Shown here in pieces: positions 32,080-45,099 of a DNA stretch of 64,000 nucleotides. Below the pieces are notes generated by a model that worked only from the letters and a program-made list of their open reading frames with translations, made no database searches and had not been told where the DNA came from. The position numbers were made by a program, and so were the translations under genes. This stretch comes from Ancylostoma caninum (Eukaryota; Nematoda; Chromadorea; Rhabditida; Ancylostomatidae). Position 1 is the first letter of the stretch; every line of letters starts with the position of its first letter. The stretch is taken from NCBI GenBank assembly GCA_037903475.1, contig JBAJFG010000248.1, positions 806,001 through 870,000 on the forward strand, written 5' to 3'.

Positions 32080-35000
32080 CTAATGTTTTGCTGCCAAAAC
32101 GATTTGACGCGCCAAGAAACTTCACTTGTCGAGGTTTGCCCACACGCGCATCGCCTCCTACATATTTGGACATGTTAGAACATGAAGCAGGAGAGTGGGA
32201 CGAACATGAGAGCAGTGATATCAATGCGAAGGATGGAAGCGCAGACAATCAGAGAATTACGCTGCATGGTGTAGCGAATATAAAATGGTATTGGGATCTT
32301 GTGCAGAACTTTTATTGTATCGGGAAATTATGCGAAGATAAAAACGTTAAAGTGGTGAAAGAGTGAAAGAGCAGTAGCCATGCTGCTCAACTGCGAAATT
32401 TAAATGAATCATTAGATTACGGTTGCATATCCAATGTGCCAAGCAACAAATTCAACTCGAAAGGATCACCAGTTTTTTTTTTCTGCTAAGTTCAATAAGT
32501 TCCCATTCAGGAATCGTGCTCATCATTACGTTTACCACGTGGGAATCACGACTAGCCTCAAAGTTTGCCATTTTCTGAAATTCATCAAAATATTTACCTT
32601 TAGTCATTGGGATAAATTGTGGGGTTTGTAAATCATATGTACCTGTGTATAGACGACAGTTAAACATTACGATCGGGTAAACGTGCTGACGGACGTGTTA
32701 ACAATGGGTATGTTTGCGGAGTGTAAACGAGCTCACCCTAGGTGAGTCCTCAGAGCTTGGAATACAGCTGGCTGCTGAGACTTCTGGATTTATTTTTCAT
32801 GTAATATTTAATTAAATTAAGCTCTAACATGAGTTGAAGATGAGCTTTTTTTGTTTCATTCCTAGAGATTTCTTCCCTAACTTTTCCCAAAACAGCTACG
32901 TAGCAAGTACTTCTGTACCTTACTAAGTGGGCGGGTTATCACCTATATTGGAAGGCTGACTCACTCACGACGTCACCGCTGCCTGTACGGCCTCTTTACG
33001 CCATAATACGTTGCATCCATAATACAGGCCATCATTCCCGGCTCATCACAAACATTTGACTCATCGCTTTGGAATTCTCGCGGCTTTTCTGCTATTCTTC
33101 TCAGAACGAGTTCGTGCAAAATTTCGTCTGCTGCTCTTTTTCTAGAAGATTACGGTAGCCATCGCCCTCAGTGGTCCACACTTTTTACTAGTGCCCCATA
33201 TGTTTGTCGGCAAAACAACAGAAGCCGTAACTAATTCACTCCGTACTATGCACATGTTGTACACATGGTGGTCGAGTTGTGTAGACGCACGAAAAATTGC
33301 GGACACCGCAGCGATTAATAGGGCGCGCGGTGGGGCAGAGCGAAGTCTTTGATGGTGGCTTCGATTCAATTCTTCTCCCATTTTTTGCCATGCCATTCCA
33401 TACGGCAGTTGTCTCTCATGGATATCATCGAAGCGCCTTCCACAATTTGCCTCGACACATTCGTTTTTCGGCGTACGACCTTTTTCACGATGGGAACGAC
33501 ATTGTGGCGGCCGGCGAACTGTTGAAATTTGCATGACAAAACGTGCGCCGACGACGACATGCACCGCTGATCATGATCGTTTCAACGAACTATACAATCA
33601 GGAATCGATCCACGACTGTGAATCGGTGATGCACATCTGGGATTTTTCACGACCCCAGCGCTCTCCGAAACCTGGTTGTATTTTGAGTATGTCATGCATT
33701 TACAAACCGCTGATTTTGCTCTCAATTCAAGTGTTAGCCAGACAAATCCTATCCCTTTCCCGTCTATACTCCATGTACGAGAGACTATAGGGTAGAATTC
33801 TGCTCGCACACTCTTCAATGCCTGTTTTAACCGGTTAGAACATGAAATCTACGGCGGCATCAATGAATGTGTGGATGCGCAGACTATCAGAGTGCCGCGT
33901 TGCATGTGGCGTGAATTCTTCTTACCTCCTGCCACACGCATCACTCTTTCTTCCAAAAATTGCACAAAGATCTCAGTTTATTTAATTGTTTCATTTAATT
34001 ATTTAGTTATTTATTTACTTAGTTCATTCGTTTATTTTTCTATATGTTTACCACTTCAAAACGGGAGCCATAATTTTGATATTAACAGAATTTGGTGAAG
34101 AATGGTAAACGTAATGTATCAAATGATGAAAATATTAAGTAAACTAGTAAATAAATAAACAAATATGGATGTAACCAGTGCAATCAGAGGGTCAAAAAGA
34201 ATAAAGAGATCATTTTGAATCCAACATGCCCGAACGAGGCTGCTGCTGGATACGTTCCACCGATTTCGAGATTTTAATGCCCAAAAATCACCACTAAGTG
34301 ACTGTTGGTCTAGATAGGGCAGACGAAGAAGGGGGAAGTGACAAACTGAGAAAAAAGGGAGATAGAGATGCGTGGACAGAGAAAGAACGAGAAAAGGAGA
34401 TATAGAGAGAAACCAGAGACATCATCAGAAGAATGCTTGTTGTTAGATAAACAAGGTTTTGAAAACGGAGAACGATATGATCAGCTGGCAATTAAATTAA
34501 TTTGGAAGAAAAGAAAAACAAATATTAAAAAATATGTTGTAACCTTTGGAGCAGCCATTGCTGTGAGTGTCATCTGATTGACTTGCGAAATCTCAGTGGG
34601 CAAAACTAGCTCCAACAAGATGCGCTGAGGAATGCATACCCGGACAATTTTACTAGAGCAAATACTCACTATCACATTAACATAACAGTGAATACATTTA
34701 CAGCGAATAGCTATTAATAGCTATTGATGGACTGCCTTCGTGTAGCCATAAATGCCATCTGAGACCGTGATTCATACCAGAAGCACGAATTCGTCCATTA
34801 TTTGGCTGTGTCATTTCCGATTCCAGGCCCTTACGCGTCCTTTGGTGACAATTTACAATTTCCGACTTCCGTCAGCTTGAGATTAGCCCACCCACCCAAA
34901 CGAGATGATTTCCTATGAGAGAATGCTGGAGGGCTAAATCTACCATCATCACGCCCACTTGCGAACAGTGGTCTTCTATTTTGATCAACTCTGGAGTTCG

Positions 35001-35320
35001 GTTCTCTGGTCCGAATACCTCCCACGATGTTTCATTATCTTAGTGAAAAGTGTATTATAATAGCAATGTGTGGGCGTCCAAAATGGTATATGCGTTTAAT
35101 TATAACTGCAGTAATATAGCACCGAGGGAATTCCTCGTGATAAAACGAAACGGTTAAAATAGCGGGAACAGTACATGTCTAACAAAATCCTATGAGACGA
35201 AAGACGAATTAGTAATGGTAGTTATCAGTTTTGCTTTATCCACTGCTCATTGTCCTCCTGTACAATGGTTCACTTGATATTTCCAGTCATCCTTATTCAC
35301 TTGATAACTACAATTTATAC
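32080..35320. other. Region without a recognised gene
   Basis: No element ends recognised. Coding-like short frames occur at 32049-32366 (plus), 33297-33536 and 33533-33790 (plus, overlapping by 4 bases). They have competing minus-strand frames and no strong splice sites, so none is called. 33975-34160 is AT-rich with attta/aaata strings. Confidence 0.3.
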
Positions 35321-35539
35321 TAGATGCGTGCGTCCGATTCGCCGGCGTCTATACAACGAAGGGTAGATTCAGCCGCTGCTCCGACACAGGTCGGACGCAA
35401 ATCAGACGCACGGGTTAGTGGTCCCGTGGCTATTTCCGGGTTCTAATCCGTATTTTCACTCAGAATGGACATGCCACACTGACACTTCTTTGTGGAAAAT
35501 CCTCCGCAAATGTATGCGTACGTCTGACGTACGCATCTA
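35321..35539. mobile_element. Putative small MITE with TAGATGCGTrCGTC ends
   Basis: The left end TAGATGCGTGCGTC and the complement of the right end TAGATGCGTACGTC are inverted repeats around 219 bp with TA as outer bases. The right end contains a perfect palindrome (ATGCGTACGT, 3-base loop, ACGTACGCAT) at 35514-35536. A sequence like a tRNA B box (GGTTCTAATCC, about 35440) lies inside, but no tRNA fold was seen. Confidence 0.45.
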
Positions 35540-36316
35540 AATTTGTCCTGTAAACTGCTGTGACTTCTTTATCATTATCGACTAGTATCTAGAGCAATGC
35601 GCCGATCGCTGTGACGAAATTCTCGGATGAAATGTTCCAATTTCTGTCTGAGAAACTCCGCGGTCCACGTTTGCGAGAAGGTCGTTGCGTTCCCTAGAAT
35701 CTACAGGGTTCCCGTCACAGATGTTACATACGACCAATCGTGACCTTCTCGACGGTTAATTTGTTCCATATATGGGAATATTATAAAGCCTAAATGGGGT
35801 CGCTACTGGTCTGCGCAGAAACTTTACTTGCATGGGAAGGTATGGAAGACTTGTAAGAAAGGGACGTGGCTAGCAAAAAAAATTCGGCGGTTCGATCTAA
35901 ATTTCAGATTCAACCCATGGAAACTTTAGTGAAAAATTTTGAAGGGAATGAGAAACGTTTTTTGGCCCATCCTTTCGGGAGAAGGGGTGTGGACTGTGCC
36001 TAAACATTCCATAAGAATTCATTTCTAAGACAGAACCAGTTCCACTCTGGCTGGCAAGGGATTTTCGGAGAGGAACAGGTGATATGCCGATTATCGCAGT
36101 CGTTTAGCACCTTAGTGTAATGTAATTTTCCAGAGTTTGATTAGTTGAACGCTGTGAACTCACTGCACTGCCGTTTTACGGCAAAACCCATCTAATGTCT
36201 CGTGTACTTCTTCCCAGTATTTTTAGCCGTTCTATTTTTGCTAATCTTTTAGCTATGAGTAGATCAGGGCTCATCTAGTTGCAGTTACACTGAATTCTAT
36301 GTCTGTGACTGTCCCG
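35540..36316. other. Region without a recognised gene
   Basis: Nothing recognised. Confidence 0.4.
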
Positions 36317-36692
36317 TTCCCTAGACGTCCTCGAAACCCTCAGCCCAGAAAACGCAGCAGCTGCAGTGCAGCACGTTGTGCGTGGAGTGAACGAACGCGT
36401 CGTTATGCGGCTCATATACGGAGCAATAGAGCTTTTCCAAGATTTATCGCCAGCAATTGACTTCGGAAAGCCGAATGATGACGGTTCAGCAGCAGCGGCC
36501 TGCGTCTCTGCTGCCCTCGTCCCCCCGTTGTACCTCCCACTTCCACAGGAGGCGCAAGAAACGCGCGGTGGGTGGGCGTGGTCAGGGGTGCACTGCGACT
36601 GCTGGCTGTGCACTTCGTCTCTGGACGTCCGCGGTCTGTATTTTCCTGGATCAAAAGGTTCAGTTCGCGTTTATTTCGTTGTTTTCTGGTAG
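36317..36692 (+). CDS. Tentative exon, unknown protein
   Basis: The frame opens after a good acceptor (ctgtcccgttccctag at about 36312-36323) and runs open to TAG at 36690-36692, about 125 codons. The first half has coding-like composition (blocks LETLSPENAAAAVQHVV and LIYGAIELFQDLSPAIDFG). The second half may run past a real donor (after LPLPQ). Minus-strand frames overlap. No family recognised. Upstream exons were not found. Confidence 0.3.
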
Positions 36693-38467
36693 GGCTACCT
36701 TGCACCCACTCGCACAGGTCTTCTTTTTCCAAAATTCCAACCCTGAAAAACAAACGTTCTCAGATATGATCCCATAGTCCTAGAAGGCTGCAAATTCAGG
36801 AATTTCCAGGGCTGGGATTCATGAAATGATACCCCACGAAACCAATGCTTTTCGGTATGATTGGTTTCCCTATTGAGTAGATGATGATAAGAGTGTATTT
36901 AGAACCTAATAAAGATCGAATGACCTAATTAGTTGAATTGCATGATCTAACATTCAAATTTTAAAAAGGTAAAGTTCCAAACTTGTCCTTATCCTCCTTC
37001 AGGAGTTGTTTCGCTTTCAATTTTCCGAACACTCGAATTATCAACTCATTCGAAGTCGAGTTTTCGTAATCGAGCATATTTAGAGTATTATTCAGTCCTA
37101 AGTATAGTTAGGAGACGTAGGACGCGGGAGTTGGTTTGCTCGCTTGGTTCGCTTGGTTATTTGCCCCTAAATCTTAGCCCAGTATGTCAGGATCACAGAA
37201 AATTCGAATAACCTAGTTATTCCAATAAACCTACCCGATTTTCCGCATTCTCAATGCAGAGGAAGCCCTACTGTCCTCCTCAACTGTCCTACACCGCTGT
37301 ATTGCTTTTGCTTGTTTGAATATACAAATTTTCAACTTATTCGGGATCAAATTTCCAAAACCTATAGCACCCGGTTCCTCTTTTTTAGTGGTTAATTACC
37401 TTACCTTCATAACCTCCGACGTTTTAAATTAGTACATCTCATAAAAGTTTTGGAGTTTGCCTTGACTATGATTCCGTTCGTGCCATAAATTTCCAGGAAA
37501 TTTCTTTTATCTCACTGGCATTAGACTTCTAGTCAGTTTTTACCCATTTTCCTGGGAACCTCTATTTCTGTGACCATGTTGGTGTATATATACAGTAGCT
37601 ACAACTATTAGTTACCGTACGCCTTGCTGCTCAAGTATTTGCATCTATTTGTGCGCCGCTGGAATGTCATGAATGAATTTGACGCTTCCACTGGTCCTGA
37701 AACGGCTTCTGTCTCATTTTTCGGAATGACCCTCCATTCTTTATTAGATTTGTTCACCCCAACTCGAAATGTTTTCGCCTAAAAACATTTTTTCCGCGAA
37801 AAAAAAAATACACGCTGCCCTTAATCGTACAAATTTCCCCTTCTAGGAACAAACCACGACGACTGATTCTTTCATCCATTCCACGCTATAGATTTTTTTC
37901 TGTCGAATGAACTGAAGAGCCACTTCTTTCGCGTGGGAAACCAGCTCGAAAACGTTTTTGCACGTGTTTTTATGGGTCAGTGTTTGAGTTTGTGATTTGT
38001 GACATTTGTACGAGTAGGACTGTTTTCCCTCGTGCCATTTTAGAATGGCTGCTTCTTCGCCTCGATTGTTATTTTCACTTGAAATACACCTCTTGCTTAT
38101 TTCATCAATTACAATTGCTGGGATACGGTAAGGCGTTGCGTGCATCCATAGTGATTGAAAAGGATTGGAAGACCTTCTTTGGCGAATTTCCTCACCAACT
38201 TTGTTTTTTCTTCCGAATTTTGCCGTAGGAATCGCGTTCTTTCTCCTTTATTTTTTAAACATTTTGAACCGATTCAAGCATTGGGCATAGTATTCCGTGG
38301 TACAGCTATGCGGTTTGATGCGTAAACAAAACAAACTGAATATTTTTATTCAATGTTGACACGGTAGACAATGGCAGTTTGCCAGTGCTGAAATCTCCTT
38401 CATTTCGCACGACACCTCTCATTGGTAACTTCCATACTTCCGTCCACCAATAATGAGGAGAGATTGT

Positions 38468-38511
<44 letters not shown>

Positions 38512-39156
38512 AGAGAGAGAGGAGGTGTCGGAAACGAAGGTTAAGCGTCCTTGTGGTATGCGTTACGAACTTTTTAAACGTTTCTAAACGCCGTTAGCTA
38601 TTAAGACATGGGTCGTAAGATGGGCGGACTGTCTTAAAATGGGGCTAGGCAAGATAAGTTCTGAAAATACAATTCTATTTTATAATCATAAATTAATAAT
38701 AGGAGTTCACACATTTGTGGGAGACTTCAGTCTCTCATTCATTATTATAATTATAAGTCTATGTATCCCATTGTTATTTTTTAGTTCTGTGTTTTATTCT
38801 TTTCGAACCTTTCCCCATGTTGTGGTTTCTTCGTTCATCATACCAATGCTTTCTTTGGTTTATTCGGATTCTCAGGCCAACCCTAGCATGTTCACCGACA
38901 CGGCAGTCTCCCCGTAAAATCTCCCATATAACCTTTCCCTCCACGACATAAGAACTGTCACCCTCTCCCCCATAGCTCATCCCCGTGGTCCGTAATTTCG
39001 CGTCGTGGCCCTGAAAATTGTTCGCCTAACGGGTAGAAAAAACCACACTGTAGGGCAATAATATCCCCCACTTGGCGCCGTGCCCATTAATCCACATCAA
39101 CTTGAACGACGTCCGATCTGAGTAGGTGTGTAATTCACTGCAGCAGCTGCCATTTA
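36693..39156. other. Region without a recognised gene
   Basis: Degenerate relatives of the 29146 fold-back lie at about 36890-37250 (repeated TTCGAA-type motifs). A (GA)n tract lies at 38470-38510. No supported exons. Frames at 37843-38145 and 38639-38917 are low-complexity. Confidence 0.35.
38470..38510. repeat. (GA)n microsatellite
   Basis: About 20 uninterrupted GA units, followed by further agagag runs to 38521. Confidence 0.9.
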
Positions 39157-39910
39157 ATGCTCCAGAGTACTGGTACGGTAGTTGTTCGGGTGAGTACCAG
39201 ATTCGGGCCAGGATCTGAGTCCCTGATGATTTTGAGGGCGGCGCTCAAATCATGTGATTCTTTGTTAATAGCATCCGAAGCTGCAACATTGTAACATGTT
39301 TCACTGCATGATTCCGACTGCGGCTTGGGGAGAAATCAATATATCGATTACTTTGGCTGGCTCCTGGTTGTCATTCATGGAGCAAGAGGTGCCCGGCAGA
39401 ATGCAGGTAAGCACTTTCTTTGCTTTGATGGTCGATATGAGCACATTTACATGTCTACTATGATCTATTATAGATAGCTCATTACAGTGTGGTTCTAGAT
39501 GACTTACAGTACCTCTTTTGTAAGTTACCGTAACCCGAAATGGCTTATACTCTTGCCATCTGGTTTTACAATGGTCTGGTTGTACTGCTACAAGTTTCCT
39601 TCATCATGAACAGCAGTATCATTTATGTAGTAGCACTTTTCAGCAACATGATCTTCGTTGTTCCAGCACAGTGAGAGCGAATCAATATATCGATTTATTC
39701 GCCTGGTCCAGATTCTGACAACATTTCGGGAGGTACGTAGTGCTGAAAAAGTTGAATTTGATGATTCTTTCGATTCTTCTTGAGAGCTGAGAAACATCTC
39801 TGGTTTGTTTGTAATGGGATGAAAATGGCGTTACAGGGCAGAGCCTTTTGTTGGTTACGGTGTCTTCTCTGCAGTTTTGCGTTGCCTCATTCGTACACCA
39901 TTATTGCTAG
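39157..39910 (+). CDS. Tentative four-exon small gene, unknown protein
   Basis: Model of 89 residues: exons 39157-39189 (ATG), 39272-39406, 39667-39732 and 39875-39910 (TAG). All introns are phase 0 with good sites: donors gtgagt, gtaagc, gtacgt; acceptors tttgttaatag, cgttgttccag, gtcttctctgcag. Exon 2 reads NMFHCMIPTAAWGEINISIT in its middle. Exon 3 reads SESIYRFIRLVQILTTFRE. Four consecutive in-phase exons with consensus sites are better than expected by chance, though each is short. No signal peptide or known domain is visible. Exons 2 and 3 share the palindromic string aatcaatatatcgatt, read in different frames, which hints at local duplication. The start codon could be further upstream. 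Confidence 0.4.
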
Positions 39911-39979
39911 CTTCCTATGGAAACTGGGTGGGGTTGTTCACGATTTTCCACTGTAAATAGTTCCGCGTTTCTGTAAAAA

Positions 39980-41020
39980 ATGCTCCCTGGTCGCAAATCT
40001 GACAAAAAATCACTGACATCGATCGTGCATGCCGCTGCGATCCTTGTGGTCAGCACCATTACTATTCTGTAAGTCTTTACACGAACTCATTCTCTCAGGT
40101 TTAGCTGGACCAATGAACTGTGTAAAATACCTTCATTTTCATGCATTATTTTTTTTATTTCGGCTACGCCCTCAACCACTTATACCCTGAACAAATGAAT
40201 CCTGAACAAAGCATCCGATCCATAAAATAACACACGAGCGTTTCTCAGCGCTGTTTTTGCATGGTTACTAAAGCTTACACCACAGCTGCATGCATGCAAA
40301 GAGAAGCCGACGTGAGAGAGCAGAGACGCAGAAATCGTAAGAAATACGTCCTGTCCATTGTTTTCCCCTCTATTTCTTTTGTCTCATCCAGTTCTCGCTG
40401 TTCTTTTCGCCATCTCTATTGGACATACAATCAGAGGTTTTCATTTCTTTCGTTCTTTTCCCTCTCCACCCGTCCACCACACTCCTTCCCTCGTCTACCC
40501 TGTAGTACCGAATAGTGTCTGATTCGTGCATACACTTTCGGTTACAAGGTGCATGAAGTGGATTGGAATTATTGACCGACATCGATTGATTTCCTCCTGG
40601 TTGTCGCTACTCATTTATTCCTTATGAGTGCACTTTTACGTGAAATTGAAATGGAACTTTTGCACCTCAGCCTGAAAATGAAAGAGACGCCTAACAATTC
40701 CATCTACGTCGTGCTCATAAGGAGTTTAAAGGTGAGACTTCTTTTTTCTTCAATTTCCTCATTTCCTTTTCCCATTCTTTCTCCAACTTCTTATAATTAT
40801 TTCTCCCGTTTTTATTAATTTTCTTTCCTCTGTTGTCACTTATCAACAACGTCACTTTGCTTATCAGCATTCCTTAGAGTCATTAAAATACCTCCAAAAT
40901 GTTGCACAAAATCTTTATTACGCTTATATCACTGTCAATAAATGGGTTCACAGGGATCATTCCTACGCCTTTGGTCTGAGAATTCCACGAATCTTGAAGA
41001 TTTCTCATCGGTCGAGGTAG
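39980..41020 (+). CDS. Tentative three-exon gene for a small membrane-anchored protein
   Basis: Exons 39980-40068 (ATG in context aaaaATG), 40629-40731 and 40868-41020 (TAG) join in phase to 114 residues. Donors gtaagt and gtgaga and acceptor ttgcttatcag are good; the exon-2 acceptor ttccttatgag is weaker. The N-terminus has a short basic segment (GRKSDKKS) then a hydrophobic stretch (IVHAAAILVVSTITIL, about 15-30) typical of a signal anchor. The remainder is helical and charged (ALLREIEMELLHLSLKMKE, then SLESLKYLQNVAQNLYYAYI). AATAAA lies at 41377-41382. An in-frame stop just precedes the ATG. No family recognised. The end of the previous tentative gene is only 69 bp upstream, so the two could be one mis-split locus. 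Confidence 0.35.
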
Positions 41021-41574
41021 GCAGGACCTAGAAATATGGGTGCAGTAGTATTCGAGCGAATAGTTTGGATCCGCTGTTGTGTAACTTGCATTCTTATTGT
41101 TTGGAAGTGGAAAATTCCAACTGTCGAACATCCGGTTTATTTGAGAATCCGTGTCCTGCAATACTAATATGTATTCGATCATTTGAACATTCAATATAAT
41201 AGTTGTAAAGAAGGTTCGATTATACTACGTAGATGTCGCTGGCAATTGCTAAAAAGAACTGGCATGGTTCTTTCGGCAAGTACCCAGTCTTTTTACAATT
41301 TTTCAGCTTATTTAAACATTCAGTTGTTTATTCATTTGTGGACATGCACCATCAAAACGTAGACTGAATATTCACCAATAAAAATCAAAAAAATGAGGTC
41401 GCAAACTTCGCGGATGTGTGCTGCTTGCCTTTGGCCCTTTTATATTTTTCAGCAGATGAAAGTTTCCAGGTATCCATTTGACTGTTCTGGAACAGAACCA
41501 TTTATCTTTATCAACCTCTCACAAAAATCATGACTCACATCCCCAGTCATCACCCTAAAACGAAACAATACCCA
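41021..41574. other. 3' flank of the tentative gene, otherwise nothing recognised
   Basis: Contains AATAAA at 41377-41382, a plausible polyadenylation signal for the upstream plus-strand model. No other feature recognised. Confidence 0.35.
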
Positions 41575-42485
41575 CAGGGTGCGTCAGAATTATTGATGCA
41601 GTGAAATTGCACCGTAGAAGAGACAATCTTACATAAAACCTTATATATGCACATCCAGACTGAAGGTCATTTCTTAGCGAATACAAAAAATTTGCTCTTG
41701 TTCGGAGCGCGCTCTCATCTTGTAAAAGTATCCACAAAGATGACAGAGGAGAATATCGTCGATGCGCCGCAACTGAAGCTCGTCCATTCTTGTTCTATGT
41801 TATGAACAGGTCAAAATTTAGGAACTTGATACTTCTGTGGGAAGTAGAGCAGGTCCTGTTCTTCAAGTGGTATGTGAAGTTCACTCCTTGTTCGCAAGCC
41901 TTGTCGCGTTCTCGCCCAGGAAATGCATCTACATATGTTTTACTACTGAAATGTTTTTCGTTTCCTTGATTCCCATCCAAGCAATCTTCTGAGGACACAC
42001 TTTCTTGCTTATCTCAGTTCTCATCAAAGGCTGAATCCACAGGTATTTTGGCAGGCTTGTCTCCTGTGGAGGAGACGAAAATGATTCCGGCCTTGTTTCA
42101 GAAATCCATTTGATGGACTTAAAACTGGCAGAGGATTGGCTTCCTTGTGAGTCGGATTTCAGTCTGCTGATGACCCCATGCGAATATCTTGGAGAGCAGT
42201 AGCTGCGCTATCATCCGCAAAAATACCAGACTTTCAAAGGCTTATCTGTTCAAGATCTACAAAGTCCACCTGAGTTAGTTAGTTTCGGCGCACAAGCTAT
42301 GCGGTCCCTCGCGTCTTCGTGACTGCTTCAGCAGGAAAGGAGCCTGCTGCAAATAAGAGTGCGCCTATTCTGATCGCCAACACATGGGGTTTATTATGTA
42401 CGTATAGGCCTGCTTGAAATGATTTCGCATCTTCCCTCTTCTACAGACCCACTTTAGGTGCGTCAATAATTCTGGCGCGCCCTTG
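41575..42485. mobile_element. Tc1/mariner-type TIR relic
   Basis: The left end CAGGGTGCGTCAGAATTATT and the complement of the right end CAAGGGCGCGCCAGAATTATT form imperfect inverted repeats. The stretch CAGAATTATTGAyGCA is shared. TA follows the right end. The 911-bp interior has only broken frames. The ends are close to, but distinct from, those of the 22269/53052 family. Confidence 0.65.
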
Positions 42486-43060
42486 TAGTTTTCTTACAAT
42501 TGGTAAAATTTCATCCAGGATAACGTTCTTCCTGAATATTCCAGAGATATTTATTTTATTAATCATCACTGCCCCAGTTTTGAAACAGACTTTTTAAATA
42601 TACGATACCATACACTATCGTAACCTACAGGTGCATTCCAAAACCATTTTAGATTTTTGTAAGAATCTCTGGTAGTTATAATTAATAATCCATAATCCTT
42701 AGGTTAAGCCCTTCTCTTGCGGCGGGAATCGTAAACGTTTCCAGGAAGCTTCCTAGCTTTCCGCTCATTTGTAGTGGACGAGATTCTTGAGCTACGTAAA
42801 TGAGACATGTCCTGGTTTTCCTACCATTCCATATTTCCGCTGACTTAGACTAGACACTGGACGGAACAACAATGCCCAGCGAATTCAGCAATTCTAGGAA
42901 AGCAGCCAGGTTAGAACGCCCCCGAGTACTTTTATGAATCCCATCACTGCTGGTGTGTTGATGTGTCCGAACAGCTGCAGGACTACCACCTCACCACAAA
43001 GGGCTTTTTTTCAAGGCCACTACTAAACTCCACTACTTACTGAAAGATTTGTCTACAGTC
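42486..43060. other. Region without a recognised gene
   Basis: Nothing recognised. Confidence 0.4.
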
Positions 43061-43291
43061 TATTAGCTCACAGAGGGCGCCCGATCTGACTTTGTCCGCA
43101 ACTACGACTTCACCATCTTTCGGCTAACTGATCTACGTATTTTTTGCACTTTTTTGATATTCATATGGTGTGGTTCCTTCCATTCTAATGTTTCCCCACA
43201 GCCATCCGCTAAAATATCCTTCCAGACGCATTCTGCAGGCAAAGTCGTAATTGCAGACAATGTCAGATCAGGCGCCTTCTGTGAGCTAATA
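43061..43291. repeat. Fold-back MITE with 54-bp arms
   Basis: TATTAGCTCACAGAGGGCGC at the left pairs with the inverted GGCGCCTTCTGTGAGCTAAT. The arms 43061-43114 and 43238-43291 match almost throughout, around a 123-bp centre. The minus-strand frame 43102-43344 looks coding-like but lies across this palindrome, so it is probably not a gene. Confidence 0.75.
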
Positions 43292-45099
43292 AACCATATG
43301 TAGCCATTTGTCATCAGATTTTTTTCGAAGACCCGACTGTTCAAATTCTGGCGTTTTCGAGCAGTCGAAACATCGAGTAACTACAATTTCGGGCTTTCTG
43401 ATTTGGCCGACCTCTTAAATGATTGCGAATTCGTTTTGTTCGATTTGCTCAAACTTGCTCGTTCCCAGGAACCGTGAAAGTCGTGTTCCGCACCGATATG
43501 CATGTGTTCTGCGTTGAATTAAGAAAATCGTTGGTTTTCTTAGATTTTGCACCGGTTTTGAACCGTAGTTCGGTTTTGCATGGGTGTGCATGGGTTCTGC
43601 ATGAATACGCAAAGGGCATTGCGGGGATATGCATGGATATGACCATTGCTGGTATAGAACTACTAATTTTTAAAAACCGTGTTTTGCACGATCACGCATG
43701 TCTCAATCGTGCGATTTGCATCTTTCTATCTCATGCAAAACACAGTTCTTAGGTTTCCTGAGTTCGCACCTACTGATAATCCTAGCGAGCTCACTCTACT
43801 CAGCGTTTCTACGTCATGTGATCCTTAAAGAGAAGCTTGCTAGTTAACGCTACTGCGATTGAGAATGCACGACGTCATTTCACGTGAATATCCATACAGG
43901 CATGAAATGAGTTACTTGTAGTTGAATTTCAATAGGATATGCTGTATATCTGACGTATTTCTATAATGACGGGGTAAATAAAAACTACGTGATGTTTCCC
44001 TGCTCTGGAACGGTTAGCAGCACCTCGCTTGTCTCGGTTGTCGGAAGCCACCGTTGTATAGTGCGTTTCACCATGAGCGATAGTTGGGAAAATAGCAGAG
44101 AGAAAAAGAAAGCGAGAGAGCTTGCAGCAGTTGGAGAGATGTGAGAGAAAAGCACGTTATCCACACAGTTAGTCAAGTACTGCAGTGTTTGGGACAGACT
44201 ACAGCTGCGTGTGCTACCTGGGCAGAGTGATAGGAGTCCCTCTGAAGTGAGAATTCTTATAATGTGAAAAGAGTCCGTGAAATGAATGAAAACGAGCAGA
44301 TTTAACACTTCTGAGATGTTGTTTGGAAGTGTGAAGTCATCCCACGACCACTTCCTCCACTGGCCCCTCTACATCGAAGCACAACTCGTCCGCATGCCAT
44401 TTCGATTTGAGATCCAATGGCTTTGCGTGTTGTTGAGGTGTATGCGAGAGGCTCGAGAGAGGCGAAATGACAGGGTTGAGGGGAATATTTATCGTGCACT
44501 CTTTCTGTCACGCTGTATGTATAATCGTTATCTGAACGCGCGTTTTACGAGCGCTCGTAAACGAGTCGGCCCGCAGCGACGCGAGCGAGCGCGCGCACCC
44601 TGCCGGCCGCCAGCTCGTGGCCGCTCCGCGCACAACTGCTGAGGGACTGTTGAGGGTAGAGTGAATGAAGAGAGGACTATTCTAGATGATACGGTCTGAG
44701 CGGTCACATTTAGCTTTGAGCAATTGGCTTAAAATTTGCATTTGCTGCTAGAGTGCCAGATTCTTCACCTGTGGGTACTATGTAGTGAAGTATTACTTGC
44801 AAATGAGAATATTTATCAGTGAGCGGTCACCACATTTTATTTATCTACTGGACATGTAAAAGTACATGCAATAGCCAAGCATACATATAAAGTTAAAGTA
44901 TAAGTAGTTAAATGAACTAATTTGGTTTTTTCCCAAAAAGTGCTTATTTCTCAAGAAATACATATGGCCGCAATAGTTTGGCGAAATCGGAATAAACTCT
45001 ACCATTGAAAAATTTGGTAAACGCTAAAATTAGCATTGTTTGTACATTTTTCAAATAATTTGATCGTGTTGTTTGCTTGTCTAATCGCCTGCCCATTTC
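43292..45099. other. Region without a recognised gene
   Basis: 43490-43640 has repeated short words (tgcatggg, ttttgcat). 44540-44640 is a strongly GC/CpG-rich block (gcgagcgagcgcgcgcaccc), possibly a promoter or a fold-back remnant. The frame 44286-44642 ends in it and shows no family resemblance. Confidence 0.35.

Noticed and set aside
35425..35455. tRNA-like B box (GGTTCTAATCC)
   Set aside because: No acceptor stem, anticodon arm or A box at suitable spacing. It lies inside a putative MITE.
39330..39695. Shared aatcaatatatcgatt in two tentative exons taken as exon duplication
   Set aside because: The shared part is a short AT-rich near-palindrome read in different frames in the two exons; similarity does not extend beyond about 20 bases.
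43102..43344. 80-codon minus-strand frame with coding-like composition
   Set aside because: Most of it lies within the 43061-43291 fold-back element; the frame is a by-product of the palindrome.
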